Shown: one piece after another, positions 1-8,302 of the stretch
Position numbering within the stretch: position 1 is the stretch's first letter
How the letters are laid out: the number at the start of each line of letters is the position of its first letter
Assembly (NCBI GenBank): GCA_900554775.1
Contig: USIK01000016.1
Coordinates: 1-12,605, forward strand
Length of the DNA: 12,605 nucleotides
Source of the DNA: an uncultured Oscillospiraceae bacterium
GTDB taxonomy: Bacteria > Bacillota > Clostridia > Oscillospirales > Acutalibacteraceae
Reading direction: 5' to 3'
The notes under the pieces: model-generated
Told to the model about the DNA's origin: nothing
Databases searched by the model: none
What the model saw: the letters and a program-made list of their open reading frames with translations, nothing else
Made by a program: the position numbers and the translations under genes

Positions 1-181
1 GAATTATAAAGCAGTCAGCACCTCTCACGGATTCATGAATTGAAACCGAAGTTTCGCCATCGCTAAATCTGGTGATTTCAGATTCTCCAAGCTCGCAGTT
101 TAATTCTCGCGCTATGTCTTTTGCCAGCTTGGGGTTTGAATTTGCCATAAAAATCTTTAATTTTCTGCCTTGTTCTTGCAT
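1..181 (-). CDS. prs: Ribose-phosphate pyrophosphokinase (PRPP synthetase), N-terminal part
   Basis: Makes phosphoribosyl pyrophosphate from ribose 5-phosphate and ATP, feeding purine, pyrimidine, His, Trp and NAD synthesis in the cytoplasm. Only the first 60 residues are inside the window; the gene runs off the left edge. The fragment shows the family's N-terminal landmarks in order: a KLKIF strand, NSNPKLA near residues 14-20, the nearly invariant RFSDGE near 38-43, and ESVRG.D.F near 50-58. The ATG at 179-181 is preceded by AAGGAG (190-195, 8-base spacer), which fixes the start; the internal Met at residue 12 would cut into a conserved strand. It lies 36 bases downstream of glmU on the same strand, the usual Gram-positive glmU-prs order, so the two are probably co-transcribed. 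Identification is secure for a fragment. Confidence 0.93.
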   Translation of the reverse strand, partial: MQEQGRKLKIFMANSNPKLAKDIARELNCELGESEITRFSDGETSVSIHESVRGADCFII

Positions 182-217
182 GACTTCTTCTCCTTAGCTT
201 TAAAATTCTTGATTACT

Positions 218-1237
218 TTAACTTTTCAAAGAGGCAAAAGGCCCTATTTCTTCGCCACTTTTTATATTCACTTTTTTGCAGTAACTTTGGTTCACAACTG
301 CGCTGTCTCCAACGATGGAATCAACAATTTGGCTGTTAGGCCCGATTATGCATTCTTTACCGATAGTAGTTTTACCTGAAAGAATTGTTCCAGGCAAAAT
401 GGTTGTTCCTGAACCAACTTCAACCCACTTGCCAATTATAACTCCGTCACGGCAAGGAATTTTGACGCCATTTTCCATCATTCCGTCAATGACTTTATTC
501 CTGGCGATATCATTTAGATGCTGAAGCTGACACACATCGTTTGCACCAAGTGCAACGTTGCATGAAGACGTTTCAAACGCGTCCACTCTCAGCCCGGCAT
601 CTATCATTAGTTTTATTATTGAAGTTAAATAGTACTCCCCTTGGAAAGTATCATTAGTTATTAAAGACAGATACTTAATAAGATCGTCAACTTTGAACCA
701 ATAAGCACCTGAATTTATTTCTTTTATTGAGCGCTGGCCAAAACTGGCATCACTCTCTTCGACTATAGCTTTAACGTTATAGTCGTCAGAATCTCTTACT
801 ATTCTTCCGTAGCCCACAGGATTTTCAAGCCTTGAAGAAATAATAGTAGCGGAATTATTCGAATTTTTATGAGCTTTATAGGCCTTTGTGATTGTTTTTT
901 TGTCAACAAAAGGCGCATCTCCACCTAAAATTAAGGCATCCCCACCTGCGTGCTTTTCCAAAAACGACAAAGCCGTCATCACCGCATGGCCGGTGCCTTT
1001 CCTTTCTTTTTGTATAACTGTCTCAAGATTGCAGCTAAGCTTACTGACATATTCTTCAACAAGCTCATGGCGGTAGCCAGTTACAACGCAAATATCATCT
1101 ATTTTTGAATTAATAACAGAATTAATAACCCAGCCAACCATAGGCTCAAACAAAACAGGTGAAAGAACCTTCGGGATGCTTGATTTCATCCTTTTGCCTT
1201 CGCCTGCCGCAAGTATCACACAACATGATTTATCCAA
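218..1237 (-). CDS. glmU: UDP-N-acetylglucosamine pyrophosphorylase, short GlmU lacking the acetyltransferase domain
   Basis: Catalyses GlcNAc-1-phosphate + UTP to UDP-GlcNAc, the precursor of peptidoglycan and teichoic acids. Of 339 residues, about 1-235 form the nucleotidyltransferase domain: LAAGEGKRM (9-17) with PKVL at 22-25, GTGHAV at 81-86, GGDAPF with the metal-binding Asp at 107, NPVGYGRI at 139-146, EINSGAYWF at 173-181, EYYLT at 201-205 and GAND at 231-234. A few left-handed beta-helix turns follow, and the protein stops just after IGPFASL. Full GlmU is about 450-460 residues; the part missing carries the acetyl-CoA site and the catalytic His, so glucosamine-1-phosphate acetylation must be done elsewhere. 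Start: a longer reading from ATG 1282 begins upstream of a TATAAT box at 1269-1274, whereas TTG at 1235-1237 has GGAGAGGTG (1246-1254) at proper spacing. The GKRM in place of the usual GTRM is another small divergence. Confidence 0.88.
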   Translation of the reverse strand: MDKSCCVILAAGEGKRMKSSIPKVLSPVLFEPMVGWVINSVINSKIDDICVVTGYRHELVEEYVSKLSCNLETVIQKERKGTGHAVMTALSFLEKHAGGDALILGGDAPFVDKKTITKAYKAHKNSNNSATIISSRLENPVGYGRIVRDSDDYNVKAIVEESDASFGQRSIKEINSGAYWFKVDDLIKYLSLITNDTFQGEYYLTSIIKLMIDAGLRVDAFETSSCNVALGANDVCQLQHLNDIARNKVIDGMMENGVKIPCRDGVIIGKWVEVGSGTTILPGTILSGKTTIGKECIIGPNSQIVDSIVGDSAVVNQSYCKKVNIKSGEEIGPFASLKS

Positions 1238-1268
1238 ACAAAATTCACCTCTCCAACTTATACTCCAT

Positions 1269-1274
1269 ATTATA
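1269..1274 (-). promoter_or_regulatory. Candidate -10 box of the glmU-prs promoter
   Basis: On the minus strand this is a perfect TATAAT. A start of transcription near 1262 would leave about 25 bases of leader containing the GGAGAGGTG ribosome site of glmU. The -35 position (TGGTAA at 17 bases) is poor, so strength or activation is uncertain. Arms ATTCA (1281-1285) and TGAAT (1288-1292) form a short inverted repeat just upstream, possibly a protein site but too short to press. Confidence 0.45.
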
Positions 1275-1409
1275 CTAATCATTCACATGAATTACCAGTA
1301 GTATTTTGTATTTAGCAGCAAAATATTTTAAATTCAACAAAAATTTAGCATAACTTCTCTGCGAAACCTAATAACTTATATTAAACGCAGTGATTTCATA
1401 TACATTATC

Positions 1410-1416
1410 AAGGAGG
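1410..1416 (+). promoter_or_regulatory. Ribosome binding site that decides the start of the first S8 protease
   Basis: AAGGAGG is a near-perfect anti-16S match. It lies 11 bases before ATG 1428 but only 2 bases before the in-frame TTG at 1419, which is too close for initiation. This supports the ATG as the start. Confidence 0.7.
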
Positions 1417-1427
1417 TTTTGAAAAAC

Positions 1428-3161
1428 ATGCCATTTTTGAGCAGATTACCAAGCGAAAATGTTCTTTTTGAGTTCGAAGGCACGGAGTTTGAAACGGGCT
1501 ACACGCCTGAAAGTAACACCTGGGAAGTTATTATAAAATATAACGGCGACATCTTAACCATTGCGAACGAAATAGGCGCCGAAATTGAAATTTTGAACCA
1601 AAACTACGCAATCATGACACTTTCATACGATAAAGTTCCGCTGCTTTCAAATTACTATCAAATTGAATACACAGAACTCCCCAGAATTTTAACGCTTAAT
1701 TTAAAAGAAGAAATCAGCCGATCGTGCATCAGCAGCGTCAAGACCTCTCAAAACTACGACCTCACCGGCGAAGGAACTATAATTGGAATAATTGACTCCG
1801 GGATTGACTACACTCACCCAGATTTCTTAAACGAAGACGGCACCACGAGAATCCTTTATATGTGGGACCAAACTTTAAACGGCACTCCTCCCGAGGGCTT
1901 TAACCATGGTGCGGAATATTCAAGCGAAGATATAAACCGTGCTCTTCAAAGCCAAAACCCTCTTGAAATAGTCCCCGAAACCGACAGTCTGGGCCACGGG
2001 ACCGCCGTTGCAGGAATTGCAGCAGGAAACGGCAGAAGCTCAAACGGCGAAAACGAAGGTGTGGCGCCAAAAGCTTCGCTCATTGTCGTTAAGCTTGGCG
2101 AAAAAGGCTTCCCATCTTTTGCAAGAACAACTGAGTTCATGCGTGCGCTTAAATACGTGATTGAAAAGGCTTTAATGCTCCAAATGCCTGTTGCGATAAA
2201 CATAAGCTACGGCACGAACGACGGCCCGCACAATGGGCAATCGCTTTTTGAACTTTTCATAAACGATATGTCAGAAAGATGGAAAACCTCGATAATAGTT
2301 GCCTCCGGGAACGAAGGCAGCGCCGGGCACCATTACATGGGCGAAATAAGCTCCGGGCAAATGCAGGAAATTTCGTTTTTTTATTCCGGCAAATCGCCCT
2401 CTTTTTACATCGCACTTTGGAAGAACTTCGTTGATTCCTTCACCGTTGAGATGATCCTTCCAAATGGGCAATCAACCGGAGAAATTCTTTATTACGACAG
2501 AATAAAAAGCTACCGCTTTGCTGACATTTCGGTGATAATTAACTACGGCCAACCGCAATTTTACAACGCTTTTCAAGAAATATTTTTTCAAATAAATTCA
2601 AACACGAAATCAAACCCCGTGGGGATTTTCACGCTAAGGATAAGAGCTGCGCAGATAGTTTACGGCAAGTATAATATCTATTTACCCACAACCGAAGAAG
2701 TCTCGGAAGAAACAACCTTCACGCTGCCGTCAATCGACCACACGCTAACTCTCCCCTCAACCGCTCAAAACGTTATAACCGTCGGGGGTTACGATTCAAC
2801 AAGAGACATCATCGCAAGCTTTTCAGGAAGAGGCTACACGCTTAATTTTATCTACGTGAAGCCCGATTTAGTCGCCCCAGCGGTTGATATTTTAACGACG
2901 AAAACAAACGGCGGCTACGGCGTTTTCACAGGAACAAGCATGGCTGCGCCTTTCGTGACGGGCTGCGCTTCGCTTTTAATGCAGTGGGGAATCGTTCAGT
3001 CAAATGACCCGTATTTATACGGCGAAAGAATAAAAGCTTACTTAAAAAGCGGTGCAAGGCGCAAACCAGGGATCGAGTACCCTAACAACTCCTGGGGGTA
3101 CGGCACGCTGTGCCTCGCAAACACGCTTTCGCAACTAAGAAACTTCGGCAGAACAACTTAA
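1428..3161 (+). CDS. S8 family subtilisin-like serine peptidase, Csp-like (first of tandem pair)
   Basis: Predicted serine endopeptidase of 577 residues. The catalytic set is complete: Asp123 in GIIDSGIDY, His190 in LGHGTAVAG, oxyanion Asn295 in ASGNEG and nucleophile Ser504 in GTSMAAP. Residues 1-110 are a probable prodomain-like region. An insert of roughly 150 residues (about 305-450) splits the catalytic domain between Asn and Ser. The WDQT motif after the Asp block and this split layout resemble clostridial CspA/CspB/CspC-type subtilases, which in Clostridium act in spore germination by processing the cortex lytic enzyme SleC. There is no signal peptide, so the protein is cytoplasmic, spore-packaged or exported by another route. 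Sixteen bases separate it from the second protease. No convincing sigma-A promoter was found in 1283-1409. Family is sure; substrate is unknown, and a germination role versus a role with the nearby eCIS-like operon cannot be decided here. Confidence 0.88.
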   Translation: MPFLSRLPSENVLFEFEGTEFETGYTPESNTWEVIIKYNGDILTIANEIGAEIEILNQNYAIMTLSYDKVPLLSNYYQIEYTELPRILTLNLKEEISRSCISSVKTSQNYDLTGEGTIIGIIDSGIDYTHPDFLNEDGTTRILYMWDQTLNGTPPEGFNHGAEYSSEDINRALQSQNPLEIVPETDSLGHGTAVAGIAAGNGRSSNGENEGVAPKASLIVVKLGEKGFPSFARTTEFMRALKYVIEKALMLQMPVAINISYGTNDGPHNGQSLFELFINDMSERWKTSIIVASGNEGSAGHHYMGEISSGQMQEISFFYSGKSPSFYIALWKNFVDSFTVEMILPNGQSTGEILYYDRIKSYRFADISVIINYGQPQFYNAFQEIFFQINSNTKSNPVGIFTLRIRAAQIVYGKYNIYLPTTEEVSEETTFTLPSIDHTLTLPSTAQNVITVGGYDSTRDIIASFSGRGYTLNFIYVKPDLVAPAVDILTTKTNGGYGVFTGTSMAAPFVTGCASLLMQWGIVQSNDPYLYGERIKAYLKSGARRKPGIEYPNNSWGYGTLCLANTLSQLRNFGRTT

Positions 3162-3177
3162 AGTAAGGTGAAAAATT

Positions 3178-4896
3178 TTGGCAACATTATCAGCAGAAGA
3201 AATAGCAAACATGCCTCTTTATGAATTCGTAAATTTGCCCACAACCGTTAGTTTTTATTACTGGTACACAATTTCGTTTCAAAATTACCTCGCAGAAAGA
3301 CCTTATATAAAATTAGGCAAAATTTTAAAAAATAGCGTTGCAATACTTTACACAGATGAAAGCTACATGGACGGAATTCTCGCGCAGCTTGGCTATGATG
3401 TGATTAATGTTTACCCTGAAATTTACGGCCTTACAAACGAGGAGTCACTCGAAGCTGCGGGCATTTTAAGAGTTCAAGAAAGGCCTTATTTAAATCTTCT
3501 TGGAAGCGGCGTTTCGCTTATTTTCATTGACACAGGAATTGACTACACGAACCCCACTTTTCAATATGAAGACGGCACCACGAGAATAAGCTACATCTGG
3601 GACCAAACTATTAATTCGGGTGAGCCCACTGATGGCGCAATTTTTGGCACAGTTTACACAAAAGAAAAGATAAACGAGGCCCTTAGAAGCGACGATCCTT
3701 ACAGCATCGTCCCGCACAGAGACGAAGACGGCCACGGGACTTTTCTTGCCTCAGTAGCAGCCGGAAGGCGCATTGAAAACTTCATCGGAGCTGCACCTGA
3801 AGCCGACATAATCGTAATAAAACTAAAAGGCGCAAGCGAATATTATAGAAATAAATTTTTCGTCCCGGAAAATCAAAAAAACGCTTATGAGTCAATCGAC
3901 ATAATGCTTGGCCTTACTTTTGGCATAGAAAGAGCAGAGCTTACAGGCAACCCTTCGGTTAGCTGCATAGGCCTCGGAACGAATTTCGGCGGGCACAACG
4001 GCCAAAACAGGCTCGAAAGCTACATTACTTCTCTTTCAAGCAACATAGGCATAGCAGTTTGCACAGCAGTTGGAAATGAAAGTAACGCCAGGCATCACAC
4101 AAGCGGCACAATTGAAAAAACGGGAGACACCGCAACGGTTGAAGTAAGAGCAGGAGAAATGACGAAAGACTTCTGCGTATATGTTTGGTATGAAGACCTT
4201 GATAAAATTTCGTTTTCTTTAAAATCCCCAACAGGAGAGGTAATAAACAGAATACCCTTTTTCGTGGGAACACGCTACGAAAAAAGGCTTATTTTTGAAA
4301 AATCTTTAGTTAGAATTTTTTATCATCAAGATGGCAACAGATTCGCATTCTTTCAAATTGAAGATGCCGTCCCTGGAATTTGGGAAATAACGCTTCACGG
4401 AGACATGGTAATAAACGGCAGATTCAACGCCTGGCTGCCAATGACAGGTTTTGTAAGCCCTGATGTTGAATTCGTTTCACCTGTGCCAAATTACACTACG
4501 GTAATCCCTTCAACGGCGATTGGAGCCATTGCAGTTGCGGCTTACAACGACATTGAAAACAGCCTTTACATCAACAGTTCGTGGGGTCCGGCATTAACTT
4601 CAAAAATGGTCCCTGATTTTGCCGCTCCGGGGGTAAACATAGAAGGCTACTACCCTTATGGCCTCGGCACAATGACGGGCACAAGCGCAGCAGCAGCCAT
4701 AACTTCGGGCGCAGCAGCGCTAGTTATGCAGTGGGCCATAGTTCAAGGTAACGCACCTGCTACAACCGGCAATAGGCTTCGCTCAATTTTAATAAGAGGC
4801 TGCACAAGAGAAGACCGGCGGGAATACCCGAATGTTCAGTGGGGCTACGGCACTTTGAACCTCATGGGAACGTTTAACTCCCTAAGAGAAAGCTAA
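3178..4896 (+). CDS. S8 family subtilisin-like serine peptidase, Csp-like (second of tandem pair)
   Basis: Predicted serine endopeptidase of 572 residues and a divergent paralogue of the preceding gene. Both share the DGTTRI..IWDQT-type block, the IVP before the His motif, GHNGQ, and MQW.IVQ after the Ser. Catalytic residues are all present: Asp118 in FIDTGID, His186 in DGHGTF, Asn300 in AVGNES and Ser503 in GTSAAAA, where the usual GTSMA/GTSMS motif has Ala in place of Met. The N-terminal 105 residues differ strongly from the first protease, suggesting a different prodomain partner or target. No signal peptide. The start is TTG 3178, set by AAGGTG (3165-3170) with a 7-base spacer. It is co-transcribed with the first protease (16-base gap) and ends TAA at 4894-4896, overlapping the pgeF stop on the other strand. 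Family is sure; role is unknown. Confidence 0.87.
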   Translation: MATLSAEEIANMPLYEFVNLPTTVSFYYWYTISFQNYLAERPYIKLGKILKNSVAILYTDESYMDGILAQLGYDVINVYPEIYGLTNEESLEAAGILRVQERPYLNLLGSGVSLIFIDTGIDYTNPTFQYEDGTTRISYIWDQTINSGEPTDGAIFGTVYTKEKINEALRSDDPYSIVPHRDEDGHGTFLASVAAGRRIENFIGAAPEADIIVIKLKGASEYYRNKFFVPENQKNAYESIDIMLGLTFGIERAELTGNPSVSCIGLGTNFGGHNGQNRLESYITSLSSNIGIAVCTAVGNESNARHHTSGTIEKTGDTATVEVRAGEMTKDFCVYVWYEDLDKISFSLKSPTGEVINRIPFFVGTRYEKRLIFEKSLVRIFYHQDGNRFAFFQIEDAVPGIWEITLHGDMVINGRFNAWLPMTGFVSPDVEFVSPVPNYTTVIPSTAIGAIAVAAYNDIENSLYINSSWGPALTSKMVPDFAAPGVNIEGYYPYGLGTMTGTSAAAAITSGAAALVMQWAIVQGNAPATTGNRLRSILIRGCTREDRREYPNVQWGYGTLNLMGTFNSLRES

Positions 4897-5687
4897 ACAA
4901 GCGAAATAAAAGCAGCATTCGTGCCGCGTTTACCGCCAGTTGCCCTGTGAGAAAAAAGCAAATCCTTGCAGCACATCGTGCAAACGTCCGATTTAATAAT
5001 ATTTTCATCTTTAAGACCTTCTTTAAGAAGAAGCCTACGGTTTACTTCCGGAAGGTCGATTTTGTTTTCATCTTTTAAATAAGTTTCAGGAATATCCAGC
5101 GAGCGAAAAATTTCGGTAACATCACTTGAAACCTCAAAGCAGCAGCTCCCGATGCTTGGGCCTAGAGCGCAAATTAAATTTTCTTTTTTGCAGCCGTATG
5201 TACTTTCGAGTTTGCGCGCCAGTTTCCCGGCTATGTTTTTAACGGTCCCTCTCCACCCTGCATGGGCAAGTCCAATCGCTTTTTTCTCAGGGTCAATCAT
5301 ATAAACAGCTAAGCAATCAGCATGAAAAGTTGCCAGAGTTACTTCCGGCTCATTCGTCACAAGGCCGTCAACACCATTGAAAACCGTGAACTTACTAATG
5401 TTTTTAACTTCTTTGATTTCGTCTTCGTGAATTTGCGAAGTTATCGCAAGTTTACCTTCAGAAACGCCAAAAGCAGCGCAAAAAATGCTGAATTTCTTTT
5501 TGACTTTCTCGCTGCTGTCTTTGGTCGCAAAACCAAGGTTTAAAGATTTAAATTCATTTTCGCTTACCCCACCTATTCTGGTAGAGTAAGCGTGTTTGAA
5601 AAAGCCATATTTCTCAAGATCTTTAAAAGTAAGGTAAGAAACAGCATCTTTGAAATTAATGTTCATAGTTTGGCTTTTAAATATCAC
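4893..5687 (-). CDS. pgeF: Polyphenol oxidase / purine nucleoside phosphorylase family protein (YfiH/YlmD, PgeF)
   Basis: Member of the YfiH/laccase-domain family, described as purine nucleoside phosphorylases/adenosine deaminases and, for PgeF, as an enzyme correcting peptidoglycan precursors that carry the wrong first amino acid. The three ligand/active residues are present: His87 in QIHE, Cys125 in HADC and His142 in HAGWRG, with the 17-residue Cys-to-His spacing typical of the family. ALGPSIGSCCFEV (174-186) and the closing SHR..GGKRG (246-255) also fit. Length 264 is normal. The start chosen is GTG 5685-5687, with AGGAG (5699-5703) 11 bases upstream; the next ATG at 5664-5666 has no ribosome site. 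It follows tspO by 21 bases and is probably co-transcribed. No signal peptide, so cytoplasmic. Its stop overlaps the stop of the convergent protease gene by 4 bases. Confidence 0.9.
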   Translation of the reverse strand: MIFKSQTMNINFKDAVSYLTFKDLEKYGFFKHAYSTRIGGVSENEFKSLNLGFATKDSSEKVKKKFSIFCAAFGVSEGKLAITSQIHEDEIKEVKNISKFTVFNGVDGLVTNEPEVTLATFHADCLAVYMIDPEKKAIGLAHAGWRGTVKNIAGKLARKLESTYGCKKENLICALGPSIGSCCFEVSSDVTEIFRSLDIPETYLKDENKIDLPEVNRRLLLKEGLKDENIIKSDVCTMCCKDLLFSHRATGGKRGTNAAFISLV

Positions 5688-5708
5688 TTAAAAAACATCT
5701 CCTAAAAA

Positions 5709-6170
5709 TCATATATTCCCGGAGTTAAGCGCAAAAACGCTCCAATTCAAAACAGCAGCAAACGTGAGCCAAAGGACATAAGGTATCTGAATATACGCTG
5801 CGATGTGGTCCACTTTGTAGAATTCCACTATCATCCACAAAACTAAAACCCAAAGGAGCATAAGCCATAAAAACGAAGCGAAAAACATTCTTCCGTCAAA
5901 GAAAATAAGCGGCCAAATGAAGTTAACAAGAAGCTGAACTGCGTAAATTACCAAACCTTTTACTGTGGGGGATTTCCTATAAATAATCGTTGCCGAAATC
6001 GCCATTAAGATATAAAGAATAGTCCATATAATCGGGAATAAAGATGAAGGCGGCGCAAAAGGCGGCAAAGCAATCGTGCTGTAAATGTCCATTGAATCTT
6101 TTGTTAAAATTGAAGAAAGCCCGCCAACTCCCAGGCTTATTACTAAATTTACTATAAGTGTTTTTAACAT
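5709..6170 (-). CDS. tspO: TspO/MBR family membrane protein
   Basis: Five-helix membrane protein of the TspO (tryptophan-rich sensory protein / translocator) family, whose bacterial members bind porphyrins and other hydrophobic ligands and are linked to stress responses. It has 153 residues with hydrophobic segments at roughly 4-22, 42-65, 72-90, 93-115 and 124-147. Family landmarks are the PPFAPPS..FPIIWT..Y block before and in helix 2, NFIWPLIFF in helix 3 and PYVLWLTFAAVLNW in helix 5. The start is ATG 6168-6170, because GGGAGGT (6177-6183) sits 6 bases upstream; the in-frame ATG at 6183-6185 lies inside that ribosome site. It is separated from the AAA+ gene by 78 bases holding a plausible own promoter, and leads into pgeF. 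Ligand in this organism is unknown. Confidence 0.9.
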   Translation of the reverse strand: MLKTLIVNLVISLGVGGLSSILTKDSMDIYSTIALPPFAPPSSLFPIIWTILYILMAISATIIYRKSPTVKGLVIYAVQLLVNFIWPLIFFDGRMFFASFLWLMLLWVLVLWMIVEFYKVDHIAAYIQIPYVLWLTFAAVLNWSVFALNSGNI

Positions 6171-6192
6171 GTCAATACCTCCCATAGTTTAT

Positions 6193-6221
6193 ATTTTATG
6201 CTCGTTTTCACGATTTATTAA
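6193..6221 (-). promoter_or_regulatory. Candidate sigma-A promoter for tspO-pgeF
   Basis: Minus-strand TTAATA (6216-6221), a 17-base spacer and TAAAAT (6193-6198). Transcription would start near 6186, giving a leader of about 16 bases that still contains GGGAGGT. If real, tspO-pgeF is independent of the eCIS-like operon upstream, although read-through is also possible because no strong terminator follows the AAA+ gene. Confidence 0.35.
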
Positions 6222-6248
6222 AAATATAAGCCAAAGGAGGCATTTTTA

Positions 6249-8294
6249 TCAAAGCAAGTAACCATATTCTGCAAAATCGGATTTAGAAACCATTTTGCCT
6301 TGCTTTTTTATTTCATATTCAATTGATTTGATCATGTGCTTCATGGTTATTTCAGAATTTTCCGAAGCCGCCATGAAAGCAGCCGTCAAGCAAGCGTTTT
6401 TGATGCTTCCGCCTGAAAGCTCAAACTGTCTGGCGATGAAATTAAAGTCGACATCTTTCGCAATAGGAACTTCTTTCGTGAACATTTTCTGCCAAATTTC
6501 TTTTCTTGCAACGGCATTCGGGAAAGCAAAGTGAACCACATAATTTATTCTTCTGAAAAACGCTTTATCAATATTTTCAAGGAAGTTCGTTGTCAAAATG
6601 GTTATCCCGGTGTGTTCTTCCATTTTTTGAAGAAGATAAGAAGTTTCAAGGTTCGCGTTTCTGTCGTGGGAGTCTTTAACCTCGGTGCGCTTTGCGAAAA
6701 TGGAATCAGTTTCATCGAAAAGCAAAATAACGTTGCTTTTTTTAGCGCTGTCGAAAATCTCGCCCAGGTTTTTTTCAGATTCACCAATGTATTTCGAGAT
6801 AACCCTTGAAAGGTCAACTTTGTAAATTTCAAGCCCTAGCTCATGCGCAACGACCTGCGCAGCCATTGTTTTACCTGTCCCTGAAGGGCCAGCGAAAAGC
6901 ATACTAAGGCCTGTTCCATAAAGAATCCTGTTACCCATCTTCCATTTATCATAAACTACTCGCCTGTACCTCAGTTGGTCGCAAGCTCTTTTAATAATAG
7001 CTTTTTCATCAGGGTTTAAAATCAGTTCATCCCAAGTGTGTTTCTTTTTGATGAGAGTCGCTTTTTCAGAGAGGTTTTCTGTCATTTGGTTGTAAACGCA
7101 GCTCGAAATCATCTGGCTGTCAATCAGCGGTTTTTTCTCCATCTCCGCTCTTACAGCAGCGTCTAAAACGCTAATTCTAATTTGCTTCGGCGTTAAGGCG
7201 AACTTACCCGAAAGCTCCGAAATATCGAGCTTTTTGCTCACTTTTTTGCCTTTTAATTCTTCCTTCCAAAGTTTGAATCTTTCGTCGATTGTAAGCTCGG
7301 GCAGCTCCGTGCTTACGAAGTCAATTTCATCAGGGTTACCTATCATTCCCACTTTTCCCTTAGAAAGAACGAACATAACCCTGCAAAATTTAAAAGCAAT
7401 TTCGGCCGCAAGGTTCAAAAGGCCCTGCCTTCCGCTTTCAAGATTTTCGCCGCCATAAAAGCAAACCCAACCTTTGATAAAAAAGGCTTCTCTGCAAGCG
7501 CTTATCACGTTTTTGCTGAAGTTTTCGCCTTTCAATTTATCAATATTAATGTAAATCAAATCTTTATCTTTCAGGCCACATATCCTGTTTACAAGTGTTT
7601 TCTTGCCTATTCCCTCTTCACCGTAAAAACAAAGGCAAACAGGGCCTCCATTCTCAGCTTCGCTTAAAAAATCGCTCACTTTGGCCGCTGTTTCTTCCCT
7701 TATGGTAAGCGGCTTTTTAAAATGACCGCTTACTGGGCAAAGGCTAACGCCGGGAATTTTTATTTTACTTTGAAAATTGTTTATAAGATTATCATAAAGT
7801 CTCGGGTCAATTTTCGGCACGCCATCCACGAAGCAAAAATAATTCATTTTTTCCTTGCAAATCGCCAAAACGTCACAGCTGTTTTCGATTTCAGAGATAT
7901 TTTCAGTGAAAAAATAAAGCTTTAAAATCGCATTGTAAGTGAGGCTACTAGCATTTTCAACTTTTAAAATAAGTTCTTTGTAGCTTTCGTCAAACTCGAC
8001 CATCGCCGCAAGCATCAGCGCAAACCAGTCTAGTTTACTCAGCCTGCATTTCCGTCTCACATACAAAGCCACCGAAAAAACCTTTTCTTTTCCCTCTTCA
8101 AGGCGCATTTCAAGCAAAAGCTCCTCCGCTCTAAAATCGCTCAGTGCCTTTTCCCTGCAAGATTCAATACTACCCTTTTCTTTGCACTCAAGATATTTTT
8201 TAACAAAATTTTCGATGCATTTAAATTCGCTTGAGAGATATTCAAAATTGTTCTTAAAAATAGGTATTTCCAAGCTTCGATACCACACTTTCAA
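6249..8294 (-). CDS. AAA+ ATPase of the eCIS (Afp15/Pvc15-like) type
   Basis: Predicted ATPase of 681 residues, of the kind found in nearly all contractile injection (eCIS) loci, where it is needed for particle assembly or stability. Residues 1-195 are a helical N-terminal region. A first, degenerate P-loop lies at 225-233 (GEEGIGKKT, with Lys in place of the usual first Ser/Thr) and no clear Walker B follows. The active C-terminal AAA module has Walker A GPSGTGKT (469-476), Walker B LLFDETD (524-530), sensor-1 TTN (568-570), paired arginine-finger candidates Arg581-Arg582 and a sensor-2-like GGSIKN (628-633). The start used is TTG 8292-8294, only 8 bases after the PAAR-like stop. No ribosome site precedes it, nor a nearby GTG two codons later, so translation may be coupled and the exact start is uncertain. 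It is the last gene of the five-gene operon. AAA+ is certain; the eCIS assignment rests on context and layout. Confidence 0.88.
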   Translation of the reverse strand: MKVWYRSLEIPIFKNNFEYLSSEFKCIENFVKKYLECKEKGSIESCREKALSDFRAEELLLEMRLEEGKEKVFSVALYVRRKCRLSKLDWFALMLAAMVEFDESYKELILKVENASSLTYNAILKLYFFTENISEIENSCDVLAICKEKMNYFCFVDGVPKIDPRLYDNLINNFQSKIKIPGVSLCPVSGHFKKPLTIREETAAKVSDFLSEAENGGPVCLCFYGEEGIGKKTLVNRICGLKDKDLIYINIDKLKGENFSKNVISACREAFFIKGWVCFYGGENLESGRQGLLNLAAEIAFKFCRVMFVLSKGKVGMIGNPDEIDFVSTELPELTIDERFKLWKEELKGKKVSKKLDISELSGKFALTPKQIRISVLDAAVRAEMEKKPLIDSQMISSCVYNQMTENLSEKATLIKKKHTWDELILNPDEKAIIKRACDQLRYRRVVYDKWKMGNRILYGTGLSMLFAGPSGTGKTMAAQVVAHELGLEIYKVDLSRVISKYIGESEKNLGEIFDSAKKSNVILLFDETDSIFAKRTEVKDSHDRNANLETSYLLQKMEEHTGITILTTNFLENIDKAFFRRINYVVHFAFPNAVARKEIWQKMFTKEVPIAKDVDFNFIARQFELSGGSIKNACLTAAFMAASENSEITMKHMIKSIEYEIKKQGKMVSKSDFAEYGYLL

Positions 8295-8302
8295 TTAACA
8301 AA

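Noticed and set aside
1238..1427. Sporulation-type (sigma-E/G/K) promoter for the protease pair, e.g. CATATACAT near 1398
   Set aside because: The -10-like string is only a partial match and no matching -35 element was found at the right distance.
6222..6245. Possible bidirectional terminator between the AAA+ gene and tspO (GCC/GGC with A and T runs)
   Set aside because: Only three G-C pairs joined to a bulged A-T stem; too weak to call, so read-through from the operon into tspO is left open.
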